From contig CACEKG010000007.1 in the NCBI GenBank assembly GCA_902560065.1, positions 1-46,348 of the forward strand: a stretch of DNA of 46,348 nucleotides, written 5' to 3'. Below, in pieces: positions 9,752 to 22,010 of this stretch; the first letter of the stretch is position 1, and each line of letters begins with the position of its first letter. A program made the translations under genes and the position numbers. Under the pieces are notes generated by a model that was given only the letters and a program-made list of their open reading frames with translations, made no database searches and had not been told where the DNA came from. Source of the stretch: an uncultured Bacteroidota bacterium (lineage in GTDB: Bacteria; Bacteroidota; Bacteroidia; Flavobacteriales; Flavobacteriaceae).

Positions 9752-9855
9752 TATTTGATGAATTTTAAAATATATAATTTGAATTAAATTACTAATGATT
9801 ATTGAAATTGATTATTTTTGGACCCAAAATAAAAAAAAGTATTAAAAAATAGTAT

Positions 9856-11508
9856 ATGGTTTATTCAAAGCATTACGATAAAATAAAATATTTCTTTTTC
9901 TTGATTATTATTTTATTTTTATCTAACTGTAGTAACAAGATAGATCTTATAGTGCACAATGCAGTTGTTTATACAGTTGATGATTATGGAAATAAGCAAT
10001 CTGCATTTGCTGTTAATGATGGAAAGTTCATTGCTGTTGGACGAGATGAAATATTGAAAGATTATTCAGCAAAAAGCATAGTTGATGCTAAAGGATTGCC
10101 AATATATCCTGGTTTTATTGATTCTCATTGTCATTATTTAAGTTTGGGTATTAAGCAAGGAGAGATAGATCTGGTAGGAACTAATAGTTTTGATGAAATT
10201 ATTCAAAAAATTAAGGAATATTCTGAAAAACAAGAAAAGGAATTTATTATAGGTAGAGGCTGGGATCAAAATGATTGGGAAGATAAATCTCTTCCTACTA
10301 AAGAAAAGCTAGATATTTTATTTCCTGAAACTCCAGTAATACTTACTAGGGTTGATGGGCATGCAATGTTAGTCAATCAGAAAGTTCTTGATCTTGCAGG
10401 AATTAGTCTTAAAACTAATGTTGATGGAGGCGAGATAATTAAAAAAGATAATAAAGTTACTGGTGTTTTAATTGATTCAGCCATGAATTTCGTAAAAAGA
10501 ATACTCCCAAAAAAAACAATAGAAGATAAATTAGAGGCGCTATTAAGTGCACAAGAAATATGTTTTTCTAATGGTTTGACAACTGTTAGCGATGCAGGTT
10601 TAGGTAAAGAAGATATTTTATTAATTGATAGTCTTCAATCTAAAGGTTTACTCCAAATCAAAGTTTACGCTATGATTTCAAATAATAAAGAATCTTTGGA
10701 TTATTTTCTTAAAAGAGGAATTATTAAAACAAATAATTTAAATGTAAGGTCAGTAAAAGTATATGCAGATGGAGCTTTAGGCTCAAGAGGTGCAGCATTA
10801 AAAAAACCTTATTCAGATAGAAAAGGTCATAAAGGAGCTTTTATAACTTCAATTGATTCTATTGAATCATTAGCTTATAAACTAGCTCAAACCGATTTTC
10901 AGATGAATACACATGCTATTGGAGATGCAGCAATATCAAAGGTTTTAGATGCATATAAAAAAGCTTTGGTTTTTTCAGATGATCCTAGGTGGAGGATTGA
11001 GCATGTTCAGATTATAGATACATCTGACATAAGCCTGTTTAATAAAAAAATAATTCCATCAGTTCAACCTACCCATGCTACAAGTGACATGTATTGGGTT
11101 GAAGATAGAATTGGGAGTTCAAGAATTGTTGGTGCATATCCATACAAAAAGCTATTAAAAGAGGCTGGAAGCATAGCTTTAGGCACAGATTTTCCTGTTG
11201 AAAATGTAAATCCAATTCTAACATTTTATGCTGCTATTACCAGAAGAGATGTAAATGATTTCCCCGAAGACGGTTTTAATTTTGAAAATGCACTGACTAG
11301 AGAAGAGGCGTTAAGGGGGATGACAATATGGGGAGCAAAAGCTAATTTTGAAGAAAAAGAAAAGGGGAGTATAGAAGTTGGCAAAAAAGCTGATTTTGTA
11401 ATTTTGGACAGAGATATTATGGAAGAGCCTGACAAAAGAATTTTAACTACAAAGGTGGTTGCTACAATTGTAGATGGAAGAATTGTATACAGCAACAGAT
11501 TTAATTAA
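9856..11508 (+). CDS. YtcJ-like metal-dependent amidohydrolase, lipoprotein
   Basis: A 550-residue protein with a lipoprotein signal: a hydrophobic run followed by the lipobox LSNC, acylated Cys at about residue 25. The amidohydrolase fold follows: GFIDSHCHY with the metal-binding HxH at 91-93, VKVYADGALGSRGAA near 300, MNTHAIGDAA near 350, RIEHVQI near 378 and GTDFPVEN near 446, then the usual C-terminal beta sandwich. This layout is that of the YtcJ/AepA group, whose members hydrolyse cyclic or linear amides but whose substrates are mostly unknown. Membrane anchoring suggests the enzyme acts on an external or periplasmic compound. Two inverted repeats follow the gene. Confidence 0.85.
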   Translation: MVYSKHYDKIKYFFFLIIILFLSNCSNKIDLIVHNAVVYTVDDYGNKQSAFAVNDGKFIAVGRDEILKDYSAKSIVDAKGLPIYPGFIDSHCHYLSLGIKQGEIDLVGTNSFDEIIQKIKEYSEKQEKEFIIGRGWDQNDWEDKSLPTKEKLDILFPETPVILTRVDGHAMLVNQKVLDLAGISLKTNVDGGEIIKKDNKVTGVLIDSAMNFVKRILPKKTIEDKLEALLSAQEICFSNGLTTVSDAGLGKEDILLIDSLQSKGLLQIKVYAMISNNKESLDYFLKRGIIKTNNLNVRSVKVYADGALGSRGAALKKPYSDRKGHKGAFITSIDSIESLAYKLAQTDFQMNTHAIGDAAISKVLDAYKKALVFSDDPRWRIEHVQIIDTSDISLFNKKIIPSVQPTHATSDMYWVEDRIGSSRIVGAYPYKKLLKEAGSIALGTDFPVENVNPILTFYAAITRRDVNDFPEDGFNFENALTREEALRGMTIWGAKANFEEKEKGSIEVGKKADFVILDRDIMEEPDKRILTTKVVATIVDGRIVYSNRFN

Positions 11509-11519
11509 GTTTTAATTGT

Positions 11520-11541
11520 TAAGTTTTTAAACAAAAACTTA
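11520..11541. terminator. Inverted repeat after the amidohydrolase gene
   Basis: TAAGTTTTT and AAAAACTTA pair perfectly over nine bases around an AAAC loop, starting a few bases after the amidohydrolase stop. There is no long T run after it, so it would be a weak terminator or a 3' stability hairpin on the plus strand. Confidence 0.35.
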
Positions 11542-11573
11542 TAAAAATAATTAAATATTTACATGATATTAAT

Positions 11574-11602
11574 AAAAAAAGTTAATTTTATTAACTTTTT
11601 TT
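11574..11602. terminator. Bidirectional intrinsic-terminator-like hairpin
   Basis: AAAAAAAGTTAA and TTAACTTTTTTT form a perfect 12-pair stem around a five-base loop (TTTTA), ending in a T run on the plus strand and, read from the other side, on the minus strand too. The stem is AT-rich and thus weak, but it sits between the amidohydrolase and asnB, where a transcript end is expected. Confidence 0.55.
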
Positions 11603-11634
11603 AATTTATTATTTAATTTTTTAAATATTTAAAT

Positions 11635-11642
11635 TAGTTTTG
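11635..11642 (+). promoter_or_regulatory. Possible -7 promoter box of asnB
   Basis: TAGTTTTG fits the Bacteroidetes -7 box TAnnTTTG and lies 13 bases before the asnB ATG, just after the terminator hairpin. I see no clear TTG at the -33 distance, so the call rests on one box and position. Confidence 0.33.
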
Positions 11643-11655
11643 CTAAAAAAATTAA

Positions 11656-13320
11656 ATGTGTGGTATTGTTTGTGCTTTTGACTTGAAAGAAAACTCATCT
11701 TCTTTAAGACCTAAAGTTCTTGAAATGTCAAAAAAAGTTAGGCATAGAGGGCCTGATTGGAATGGAATTTTTGATTCAAAAAATGCAATTTTAGCTCATG
11801 AGAGGTTAGCTATTGTTGATCCAACTTCTGGTAAACAACCCTTGTATAGTCAAAATAATAATATAGTTCTAGCTGCTAATGGAGAAATATACAATCATAA
11901 TGATTTAAGAAAAAAATTAAGTAAAAAATATAATTTCAAAACAAAGTCGGATTGTGAAATTTTACTTGCTTTATATGAAGAAGAAGGTGTTGATTTTTTA
12001 AGAAAGTTAAATGGAATATTTGCATTTGCAATATATGATATTGATAATGATGAATATTTTATAGCAAGAGATCATTTAGGAATAATTCCGTTATATATTG
12101 GTTGGGATAATAATGGAACTTTTTATGTTGCTTCTGAATTAAAAGCATTAGAAGGAACATGTAACAAAATTGAACTTTTTCCACCGGGTAATTATTATAC
12201 TAGTAAAACAAAAAAATTTATTAAATGGTATAATCCTAAGTGGAGATCATATGAAAATGTCAAAAAAAATAAAACTTTAATTAAAAATATTCATGATTCA
12301 TTATCGGACGCTGTATATAGACAGCTAATGAGTGATGTTCCATATGGTGTTTTACTTTCAGGAGGTCTTGATTCATCAATTACCTCTGCATTAGCCAAGA
12401 AATTTTCATCAACAAGAATTGAATCCAAAGGTAAACAATCGGCTTGGTGGCCACAATTACATTCTTTTTCTGTTGGACTTGATGGCTCTCCAGATCTTAA
12501 AGCAGCAAAAGAAGTTGCTAATCATATTGGAACAGTACATCATGAAATTAAATTTACAATTCAGGAAGGATTAGATGCTATTCGAGAAGTTATTTATCAT
12601 CTTGAAACCTATGATGTCACTACTGTAAGGGCTTCAACACCAATGTATTTAATGGCCAGATCAATAAAATCTTTAGGAATTAAGATGGTTTTATCGGGAG
12701 AAGGAGCAGACGAGTTATTTGGTGGATATTTATATTTTCATAAGGCCCCTTCAGCAAAAGAATTTCATGAAGAAACAGTCAGAAAATTAGATAATTTACA
12801 TAAATATGATTGTTTAAGAGCTAATAAATCATTAGCTGCATGGGGTATTGAGGGAAGAGTCCCCTTTTTGGATAAAAAATTTATTGATGTTGCTATGAAA
12901 ATTAATCCCAAAGATAAAATGATTAACTCAGATAGAATTGAAAAATGGGTTTTAAGAAAAGCTTTTGAAAAATATCTTCCAAAAAATGTAGCCTGGAGAC
13001 AAAAAGAACAATTTTCAGATGGAGTAGGTTATAATTGGATAGACACTTTAAAAGACTTAGTTAATAAAGAAGTTTCAGATGAACAAATGAAAAATGCTCA
13101 TTATAGATTTCCTCTTCAAACTCCACAAAATAAAGAAGAGTTTTACTATAGATCAATTTTTGAGAGTCATTTTTCAAGTGACGCGGCTGCATTGACTGTT
13201 CCATCTGTTCCTTCAGTAGCTTGTAGTACACCCATTGCGTTAGCTTGGGATAAAGCTTTTAAGAATCAAAATGATCCTAGTGGTAGAGCAGTAAGTAAAA
13301 TTCATGAAAAGTCTTATTGA
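11656..13320 (+). CDS. asnB: Asparagine synthase B, glutamine-hydrolysing
   Basis: A 554-residue cytosolic enzyme that uses ATP and glutamine to amidate aspartate to asparagine. Removal of Met exposes the catalytic Cys2 of the glutaminase domain (MCGIV); RHRGPD near 29 and ANGEIYNH near 74 are further family motifs. The synthetase domain has the pyrophosphate loop SGGLDSS at 235-241 and GEGADELFGGY near 352. The length equals that of the well-known enterobacterial AsnB. The start is fixed by the need for Cys at position 2. It appears to be monocistronic, with its own promoter box and an upstream terminator hairpin. Confidence 0.95.
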   Translation: MCGIVCAFDLKENSSSLRPKVLEMSKKVRHRGPDWNGIFDSKNAILAHERLAIVDPTSGKQPLYSQNNNIVLAANGEIYNHNDLRKKLSKKYNFKTKSDCEILLALYEEEGVDFLRKLNGIFAFAIYDIDNDEYFIARDHLGIIPLYIGWDNNGTFYVASELKALEGTCNKIELFPPGNYYTSKTKKFIKWYNPKWRSYENVKKNKTLIKNIHDSLSDAVYRQLMSDVPYGVLLSGGLDSSITSALAKKFSSTRIESKGKQSAWWPQLHSFSVGLDGSPDLKAAKEVANHIGTVHHEIKFTIQEGLDAIREVIYHLETYDVTTVRASTPMYLMARSIKSLGIKMVLSGEGADELFGGYLYFHKAPSAKEFHEETVRKLDNLHKYDCLRANKSLAAWGIEGRVPFLDKKFIDVAMKINPKDKMINSDRIEKWVLRKAFEKYLPKNVAWRQKEQFSDGVGYNWIDTLKDLVNKEVSDEQMKNAHYRFPLQTPQNKEEFYYRSIFESHFSSDAAALTVPSVPSVACSTPIALAWDKAFKNQNDPSGRAVSKIHEKSY

Positions 13321-13405
13321 TATTTAATTTAAAAGGTCAATCTTTTCCACATTTAATGTTGATAACTTCTCTTTATTTACAAGGGTTTACAATAATACTT
13401 CGTAG

Positions 13406-15403
<1,998 letters not shown>

Positions 15404-15436
15404 CGATTTAATTTTTAATATTCAACATAGTCTATT

Positions 15437-16363
15437 ATGAAGGTAACAGTTGTTGGGGCTGGAAATGTAGGTGCTTCTTGTGCTGAATATATAGCTATTA
15501 AAAGAATAGCAAGTGAAGTCATTCTTCTTGATATCAAGGAAGGTTTAGCCGAAGGTAAAGCCCTAGATTTATCTCAAACCTCAACAACTCTTGGTTTTAA
15601 TACTAAAATCATTGGTGTTACAAATGATTATTCTAAAACCTCAAATAGTGATGTTGTTGTTATTACTTCAGGTATTCCTAGAAAACCTGGTATGACAAGA
15701 GAGGAACTAATTGGAATAAATGCAGGGATTGTTAAAGATGTATCCAGTAATATTTTAAACTATTCACCAAATACTACAATAGTTGTTGTTTCCAACCCAA
15801 TGGATACAATGACTTATTTAACTCTAAAAATTACAGGTTTACCAAAAAATAAAGTAATTGGAATGGGGGGAGCTCTAGATAGTTCTCGTTTTAAAACTTA
15901 TTTGTCTAAATCAATTAATAAACCATCAAGTGATATTCATGCCATGGTAATTGGTGGTCACGGAGATACTACAATGATTCCTTTAGTTAGATTAGCTAGT
16001 TATAATGGTTTGCCAATATCTGAATTTTTAAATAATGAAGAAATGGATAAGGTTTCTAAAGAGACTATGGTTGGAGGAGCTTCATTAACTAAACTTCTAG
16101 GTACTTCAGCATGGTATGCCCCAGGAGCATCGGTTGCTTATCTTGTAGACAGTATTTTAAATAATCATAAAAAATTGATTCCTTGTTCTGTTTTATTAGA
16201 TGGAGAGTATGGTCAAAGAGATATATGTATTGGAGTACCATGCATTATAGGGTCAAAAGGGGTTGAGTCAATTGTTGAATTGAAATTAAATAATGATGAG
16301 TTAAATCTTTTTAATCAAAGTTCAAATTCGGTTAGGTCTATGAATGAAAGTTTAAAACTATAA
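15437..16363 (+). CDS. mdh: Malate dehydrogenase
   Basis: A 308-residue NAD-dependent enzyme of the tricarboxylic acid cycle that interconverts malate and oxaloacetate. The Rossmann motif VVGAGNVGASCAEY is at residues 4-17, with Asp (LLDIK) at the end of the second strand favouring NAD. The substrate loop IPRKPGMTREEL near 79 has the Arg pair and Met typical of lactate-dehydrogenase-like malate dehydrogenases, VVSNPMDTMTYL lies near 115, and the catalytic His is in GGHGDTTMIP near 173. Full length for the LDH-like MDH group. Probably read through from gyrB. Confidence 0.93.
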   Translation: MKVTVVGAGNVGASCAEYIAIKRIASEVILLDIKEGLAEGKALDLSQTSTTLGFNTKIIGVTNDYSKTSNSDVVVITSGIPRKPGMTREELIGINAGIVKDVSSNILNYSPNTTIVVVSNPMDTMTYLTLKITGLPKNKVIGMGGALDSSRFKTYLSKSINKPSSDIHAMVIGGHGDTTMIPLVRLASYNGLPISEFLNNEEMDKVSKETMVGGASLTKLLGTSAWYAPGASVAYLVDSILNNHKKLIPCSVLLDGEYGQRDICIGVPCIIGSKGVESIVELKLNNDELNLFNQSSNSVRSMNESLKL

Positions 16364-16387
16364 TATTTTTATTAGAATTATAAAGAG

Positions 16388-16418
16388 TTGTCTAATTTCT
16401 TCATTAACATTATATTTG
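16388..16418 (+). promoter_or_regulatory. Bacteroidetes-type promoter of secDF
   Basis: TTG at 16388-16390, then 20 bases, then TATATTTG at 16411-16418. Both boxes and the spacing fit the primary-sigma promoter of Bacteroidetes (TTG and TAnnTTTG, about 19-21 bases apart). The expected start is around 16425, leaving a leader of some 20 bases before the secDF ATG at 16447. Confidence 0.6.
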
Positions 16419-16446
16419 CTCGTTTTAATAATTCCAAATAATTGTT

Positions 16447-19401
16447 ATGCAGAATAATGCCTTAGTTAGAATTTTTGCAATTCTTTTCGTAATAGTTAGC
16501 ATTTATCAACTTTCTTTTACTTTTATAAGTAGTAATGAGGAAAGAAAAGCTAAAACTTTTGCAAAGGGATCCATTTCTGATGAAGTTTCAAACTATTTAG
16601 AATTAAGAGATGAAATTGAAAGTGATTATTTAGATTCAGTTGGACAAATATCATTATATGGAATAACTTCATATGATGATGCTAAAAATAAAGAATTAAA
16701 TAAAGGTTTAGACTTAAAAGGAGGAATAAATGTAATTCTTCAAATCTCTATTAAAGACATTTTAAAGGGTTTAGCAGAAAATACACGAAATACTATTTTC
16801 AATAGCTCACTAGAAGAAGCAGACATTATTCAAAAAAATTCAGATGAACCATACATAGAGTCTTTTTTTCAAGCATTTGATAATATAAAAGGATCTCAAA
16901 AATTATCAGATCCTGAAATTTTTGGTAATAGGACATTAAGTGATGAGATTAACTTTGAGATGGAGGATAATCAAACTCAAAATGTTATTAGAAGAAAAAT
17001 TGATGAATCAATTGTATCTGCTTTCGAAGTTTTAAGAAAAAGGATAGATAAATTTGGTGTTACCCAGCCTAATATTCAAAGGCTTGGTACCAGTGGAAGA
17101 ATATTAGTTGAACTTCCTGGGGCTAAAGATGTTGAAAGAATAAAATCTCTACTTCAAAGTACCGCTCAATTAGAGTTTTGGGAAACTTTTAAAAATGATA
17201 AATTAGTTGGTTTTTTATTAGAGGCTAACGATTTGATTAAAAAAATTAATCAAGAAAAATTTGATCAAGATAAAGTCAATATTGAAACAAATGAATCTCA
17301 AATAGAAGAATTACTTGCTGATTTATCATCTCAAGATACAATCAACAATATTTCAAATCCTATTGTTGATCTTATTAAAGGTTATGGTTTTCAGGGAGGG
17401 CCTGTTTTGGCTCAATTTTCATCTAATGATAAAGAAAAAATAATTCAATATTTGGATATGCCTGAGGTTAGAAAATTGTTAACTAATGAGTTTCGTTATG
17501 TAAAGTTTTTATGGGGTAAGTCCGACCCTTCAACAGATATAGTTGAATTATTTGCTATTAGATCAAATAGAAATGATAAACCACCTATCGGAGGAGGTGT
17601 TGTTGTTGATGCATTACAAACCTATGATCAAATAGGAAATCCTGCTGTTTCAATGCAAATGAATGCCTCTGGTGCAAGAATTTGGGAGAATTTAACTGGA
17701 AAAGCTTTTAAAGAAGCTAGTAATATTGCTATTGTTTTAGATGATTTAGTTTATTCAGCACCAGGTGTATCAAATGGAGCTATTTCTGGAGGACGTTCAG
17801 AAATATCTGGAAATTTTTCTTTAAATGAGGCTATTGATTTAGCAAATGTACTTCGTGCAGGAAAATTACCGGCATCAGCAGAAATTATTCAGTCTGAAAT
17901 TGTTGGTCCTTCATTAGGGCAAGAAGCCATTGATTCTGGCATTAACTCATTTTTAATTGCTTTAATTTTTGTGTTGTGTTGGATGATTTTTTATTATGGA
18001 AGATCCGGATTATATGCAGATATAGCATTAGTTTTAAATATTTTATTAATTTTTGGAATTCTAGCTGGATTAGGAGCTGTATTAACTCTTCCTGGAATTG
18101 CTGGTATAGTTTTAACAATTGGAATTTCAGTTGATGCAAATGTATTAATATTTGAAAGAGTTCGTGAAGAAGTGAGAAAAGGAAAAGGTATTAGAAAGTC
18201 AATTTCTGATGGTTTTAATAATGCTTTATCTTCAATTTTAGATGCTAACATAACTACTGGGTTAACAGCTTTAATTTTGTTCATTTTTGGAACTGGTCCA
18301 ATAAAAGGTTTTGCTACAACTTTGTTAATTGGTATTGCTACATCTCTTTTTACAGCAATTTTTATAACAAGAATATTTTTAGATTCAAGAAATGAAAAAG
18401 GAAAATCAATTTCTTTTGGCACAAAACTTACTATGTCTTTGTTTTCAAATATTAATATTGGATTCTTAACAAAAAGAAAAGTAGCCTATGGTATATCTTT
18501 TATTTTAATTTCAATAAGTCTTTTCTCTTTATTTTTCCAAGGACTTAATCAAGGAGTTGATTTTGTTGGTGGAAGATCCTATGTAGTAAGGTTTGAAAAA
18601 GAAGTTAATCCTTCAGAAATTTCAGGATCATTAACAGATGTTTTTGGAAGTGTTGAAGTTAAGACTTTTGGTGATGATAATCAATTAAAAATTACCACAA
18701 ATTATAAAGTAGATGTAGAGGGCATTGAAGTTGATAATGAAATTCAAAATAAGCTTTTTAATGGTCTAAAATCATATTTAAATAGTGATGTTGATTATGA
18801 TTCTTTTGTAAATGGAAGTGAAGAAAAACAAATAGGTATAATGTCATCAATTAAAGTAGGCCCAACAATAGCAGATGATATTAAAAAGAATTCTTTTCTT
18901 GCAGTATTAGGTTCGTTAATTGTAGTTTTTTTATATATACTTCTTAGATTTAGAAGATGGCAATTTTCACTAGGAGCGGTTGCTGCTGTTTTTCATGATG
19001 TTTTATTGGTTTTAGGAATTTTTTCTACAGCATATAAAATTATGCCTTTTAACATGGAAATAAATCAAGCTTTTATTGCAGCAATTTTAACTGTAATTGG
19101 ATACTCTCTGAATGATACTGTTGTAGTTTTTGATCGAATTCGTGAATATATAAATGAACATTCTAATTGGGAATTTAAAGCTACTGTTGATTCTGCACTT
19201 AACAGTACCTTAAGTAGAACTTTAAATACTTCATTAACAACACTAATCGTGTTAATTTCAATTTTTGTGTTTGGAGGAGAATCAATTAGAGGATTTATGT
19301 TTGCTTTAATAGTTGGTGTTTTAGTTGGAACTTATTCTTCAGTTTTTATTGCAACACCTGTGATGTATGATTCCCTAAAAATCAATAGTCAAAATAAATA
19401 A
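16447..19401 (+). CDS. secDF: Fused protein translocase subunits SecD-SecF
   Basis: A 984-residue inner-membrane protein that uses the proton gradient to pull proteins out of the Sec channel on the periplasmic side. The SecD half has one N-terminal helix, GLDLKGGINVILQI near residue 88, a large periplasmic part and six-helix RND-type block around 495-660 with IVLTIGISVDANVLIFER near 556. The SecF half begins near 675 with its own first helix, GVDFVGGRSYVVRF near 705 and a second block with VIGYSLNDTVVVFDRIRE near 878. SecD and SecF as one chain is normal in Bacteroidetes. Its stop is two bases from the stop of lgt on the other strand. Confidence 0.95.
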   Translation: MQNNALVRIFAILFVIVSIYQLSFTFISSNEERKAKTFAKGSISDEVSNYLELRDEIESDYLDSVGQISLYGITSYDDAKNKELNKGLDLKGGINVILQISIKDILKGLAENTRNTIFNSSLEEADIIQKNSDEPYIESFFQAFDNIKGSQKLSDPEIFGNRTLSDEINFEMEDNQTQNVIRRKIDESIVSAFEVLRKRIDKFGVTQPNIQRLGTSGRILVELPGAKDVERIKSLLQSTAQLEFWETFKNDKLVGFLLEANDLIKKINQEKFDQDKVNIETNESQIEELLADLSSQDTINNISNPIVDLIKGYGFQGGPVLAQFSSNDKEKIIQYLDMPEVRKLLTNEFRYVKFLWGKSDPSTDIVELFAIRSNRNDKPPIGGGVVVDALQTYDQIGNPAVSMQMNASGARIWENLTGKAFKEASNIAIVLDDLVYSAPGVSNGAISGGRSEISGNFSLNEAIDLANVLRAGKLPASAEIIQSEIVGPSLGQEAIDSGINSFLIALIFVLCWMIFYYGRSGLYADIALVLNILLIFGILAGLGAVLTLPGIAGIVLTIGISVDANVLIFERVREEVRKGKGIRKSISDGFNNALSSILDANITTGLTALILFIFGTGPIKGFATTLLIGIATSLFTAIFITRIFLDSRNEKGKSISFGTKLTMSLFSNINIGFLTKRKVAYGISFILISISLFSLFFQGLNQGVDFVGGRSYVVRFEKEVNPSEISGSLTDVFGSVEVKTFGDDNQLKITTNYKVDVEGIEVDNEIQNKLFNGLKSYLNSDVDYDSFVNGSEEKQIGIMSSIKVGPTIADDIKKNSFLAVLGSLIVVFLYILLRFRRWQFSLGAVAAVFHDVLLVLGIFSTAYKIMPFNMEINQAFIAAILTVIGYSLNDTVVVFDRIREYINEHSNWEFKATVDSALNSTLSRTLNTSLTTLIVLISIFVFGGESIRGFMFALIVGVLVGTYSSVFIATPVMYDSLKINSQNK

Positions 19402-19403
19402 TC

Positions 19404-20264
19404 TCAACTTATATTTTTTACTTTGATTTTGGAATAAAAGGTAAAAATTAGTCCAAGAATAATTAAAGGAATACTTAACCACTGCCCAGTAGTCAAAATA
19501 GGTAAAACATCTTCAAATCCACCTTGACTTTCTTTTACAAATTCAACTAAGAAACGTATTGAAAACATTCCAGTAAAAAATATGCCCATTAAATAGCCGT
19601 CATTTAATATTTTTTTGTCTCTATAAATTTTTCTTAGAAGGATAAATAGAAGAAGATATCCTATAGATTCGTATAATTGAGCAGGATGTCTAGGCATACT
19701 TTCTCCTCTATTTAAAAAAACTACTCCAAAGTTAGAATTCGTATAATTACCAACAATTTCAGAGTTAAATAAGTTTCCAATTCTTACAAAACAAGCACCA
19801 AGTGAAATAGGAATTGTTACCCTATCAAGTATCCAAAGCAAAGGTTTATACTTAAATTTTCTTTGATAAAGATATAGTCCTGTTAATACACCTATAACAG
19901 CTCCATGACTTGCAAGACCTCTAAAACCAATAAACTCAAAGTTTTTAATTAAACCAAAAAACATTGAGGCACCATTTTTTTCTCTTATAGGCAGAAGAAT
20001 CTCTATTAAATGATTTTGATAATAATCCCAACTATAGAAAAAAACATCCCCAAGTCTTGCACCAATTAAAACTGAAAAAACCATGTAGACAAGAAGGGAT
20101 TCAGCATATTCAACATTAACTTTTTCTTTATCATATATGCTTTTCATAATATAAAACCCTAAGGAAAAAGCTATAATAAACATTAGACTATAATAATGAA
20201 CACCAAATCCACCAATATTAAAAATTGTTTCACTTGGAGACCAATTAACCTTTAGTAAATACAT
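19404..20264 (-). CDS. lgt: Prolipoprotein diacylglyceryl transferase
   Basis: A 286-residue inner-membrane enzyme that moves diacylglycerol from phosphatidylglycerol to the lipobox cysteine of prolipoproteins, the first step of lipoprotein maturation. It has about seven hydrophobic helices and the family signatures RGLASHGAVIG near residue 114, RIGNLFNSEIVGN near 161 (with the essential Arg, Asn and Glu) and PRHPAQLYES near 191. Clients in this window include the lipoproteins at 9856, 25570 and 43056. It is the last gene of the minus-strand run folE-cysS-yidD-lgt. Confidence 0.94.
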   Translation of the reverse strand: MYLLKVNWSPSETIFNIGGFGVHYYSLMFIIAFSLGFYIMKSIYDKEKVNVEYAESLLVYMVFSVLIGARLGDVFFYSWDYYQNHLIEILLPIREKNGASMFFGLIKNFEFIGFRGLASHGAVIGVLTGLYLYQRKFKYKPLLWILDRVTIPISLGACFVRIGNLFNSEIVGNYTNSNFGVVFLNRGESMPRHPAQLYESIGYLLLFILLRKIYRDKKILNDGYLMGIFFTGMFSIRFLVEFVKESQGGFEDVLPILTTGQWLSIPLIILGLIFTFYSKIKVKNIS

Positions 20265-20311
20265 TTGACAAAAATTGATGGTAAAAATAAGTAAAATAAA
20301 ATATCTAGAAA

Positions 20312-20536
20312 TTATGGCACAGGATCATGCCCTGAACTTCCAAAAGGATGACATTTACTTATCCTTTTTAATGTAAGCCATATACCTTTTAATAAACCAT
20401 ATTTATTTAGGGATTGAATTGAATATTGAGAACATGTTGGATTAAATCGACATGATGGCAATAGAATAGGTGAGATTAATTTTTGATATATCTTTATTAT
20501 AAATATAAAGGGGAAAATTGAAATTTTTTTTAACAC
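20312..20536 (-). CDS. yidD: Membrane protein insertion efficiency factor YidD
   Basis: A 74-residue protein with one N-terminal hydrophobic helix and the compact cysteine-rich core of the YidD family: [19 protein letters not shown] near 29-48, then [13 protein letters not shown] at the C-terminus. YidD assists insertion of membrane proteins by YidC. In many bacteria it sits beside rnpA and yidC; here it lies between cysS (one base apart) and lgt (47 bases apart), so it is separated from its usual partners but remains in an envelope-biogenesis context. Confidence 0.92.
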   Translation of the reverse strand: MLKKISIFPFIFIIKIYQKLISPILLPSCRFNPTCSQYSIQSLNKYGLLKGIWLTLKRISKCHPFGSSGHDPVP

Positions 20537-20537
20537 T

Positions 20538-22010
20538 TTAATTTAGTCTAATTTCCGTTTCATCTGTATTGTCTTCTAATTTAATACCAATTTTATTAAG
20601 TTCATTTCTTATTTTATCAGAAGTTTCAAAATCTTTGTTTTTTCTTGATGAACTTCTTAATTCAATTAGAATATTCAAAATATCTTTTAATTTTTTCTCA
20701 TCATAGGATGAGGAAAAATTTCCATAAAGACCGAGAATATCATTTACAAAAGCTTTAAACGAAGTTTTCAATTTTATAAGCGTAGCCGCTGATATATTAT
20801 CAAGATTATTATTAACTGAATTGATAAATTTTACAGCATCAAATAAATTAGCAATCAATACAGGACTATTAAAATCATCATTCAATGCTGAATAACATTT
20901 TTTATTCCAATCATCAAAATTAAAAGAAGTGTCTTTTTTAGAAGGGTTAATATTATCCAATAATTTTAAAGCACTGATTAGTTTATTATATCCTTTTTCT
21001 GAAGCATTCAATGCATCTTCACTAATGTCTAAAACACTTCTGTAATGAGCTTGCATAATAAAAAACTTTACAACTTCAGGTTTAAATGGTTTTTTAAATA
21101 TTTTATTTTTACCACTAAAAATTTCGCCAGGCAAAATATTATTTCCTGTTGATTTTGACATTTTTTTTCCATTAAGAGTCAACATATTTGCATGAACCCA
21201 ATACTTAACAGGGGATACTTTGTTTATTGATTCTGATTGCGCAATTTCACATTCATGATGTGGAAACTTAAGATCCATTCCTCCTCCGTGAATATCAAAT
21301 TTATCTCCTAAATATTTTGAGCTCATAGCGCTACATTCTAGATGCCAACCTGGAAATCCTTCTCCCCAAGGTGAAGGCCATTTCATAATATGAATTAATT
21401 CAGCTTTTTTCCATAATGCAAAATCTTGCGGGTTTTTTTTATCACTTACGCCATCTAAATCTCTTGTGTTATGAATTAAATCCTCAATATTTCTACCACT
21501 TAGTTTTCCATATTTATGCTTCTTATTGAACTTTAATACATCAAAATAGACAGAGTTATTAATTTCATAAGCATAACCAGCATCAATAATTTTTTTTATG
21601 AACTCTATTTGATCAATGATATGTCCAGTTGCAGTAGGCTCAATACTTGGAGGAAACAAATTAAATTTAGATAAAGTTTTATGAAAATCTATTGTGTATT
21701 TTTGAACAACTTCCATTGGTTCAATAGATTCGCTTCTTGCTTTTTTAGAAATTCTGTCTTCTCCTTGATCTTCATCATATTCAAGATGTCCAACATCTGT
21801 TATATTCCTTACATACCTAACTTTATAACCTAAGTGAATTAGATACCTATATATTAAATCAAATGAAATAAATGTCCTGCAGTTTCCTAAATGAACATTA
21901 TTATAAACAGTTGGTCCGCAAACATACATTCCAACTTTATTAGGAGATATAGATTTAAAAAGTTCTGTTTTGCCAGATAAAGAGTTATAAATTGTTAAAG
22001 ATGAACTCAT
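20538..22010 (-). CDS. cysS: Cysteinyl-tRNA synthetase
   Basis: A 490-residue class I aminoacyl-tRNA synthetase that charges tRNA-Cys. The first zinc-binding Cys and HIGH-like box are in [15 protein letters not shown] near residues 29-43; the remaining zinc ligands are in WHLECSAMS near 222 and FPHHECE near 249; the KMSKS loop is KMSKSTGN near 279. Full length for the family. Its ATG overlaps the folE stop (TAATG), which couples translation, and yidD follows after a single base. Confidence 0.95.
   Translation of the reverse strand: MSSSLTIYNSLSGKTELFKSISPNKVGMYVCGPTVYNNVHLGNCRTFISFDLIYRYLIHLGYKVRYVRNITDVGHLEYDEDQGEDRISKKARSESIEPMEVVQKYTIDFHKTLSKFNLFPPSIEPTATGHIIDQIEFIKKIIDAGYAYEINNSVYFDVLKFNKKHKYGKLSGRNIEDLIHNTRDLDGVSDKKNPQDFALWKKAELIHIMKWPSPWGEGFPGWHLECSAMSSKYLGDKFDIHGGGMDLKFPHHECEIAQSESINKVSPVKYWVHANMLTLNGKKMSKSTGNNILPGEIFSGKNKIFKKPFKPEVVKFFIMQAHYRSVLDISEDALNASEKGYNKLISALKLLDNINPSKKDTSFNFDDWNKKCYSALNDDFNSPVLIANLFDAVKFINSVNNNLDNISAATLIKLKTSFKAFVNDILGLYGNFSSSYDEKKLKDILNILIELRSSSRKNKDFETSDKIRNELNKIGIKLEDNTDETEIRLN

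Noticed and set aside
17994-18422. Long open frame on the minus strand inside secDF
   Set aside because: It mirrors the conserved SecD membrane block, has no family signature, and results from codon bias in AT-rich DNA. The same holds for other antisense frames such as 1223-1618, 4305-4628, 13720-14013 and 27793-28026.
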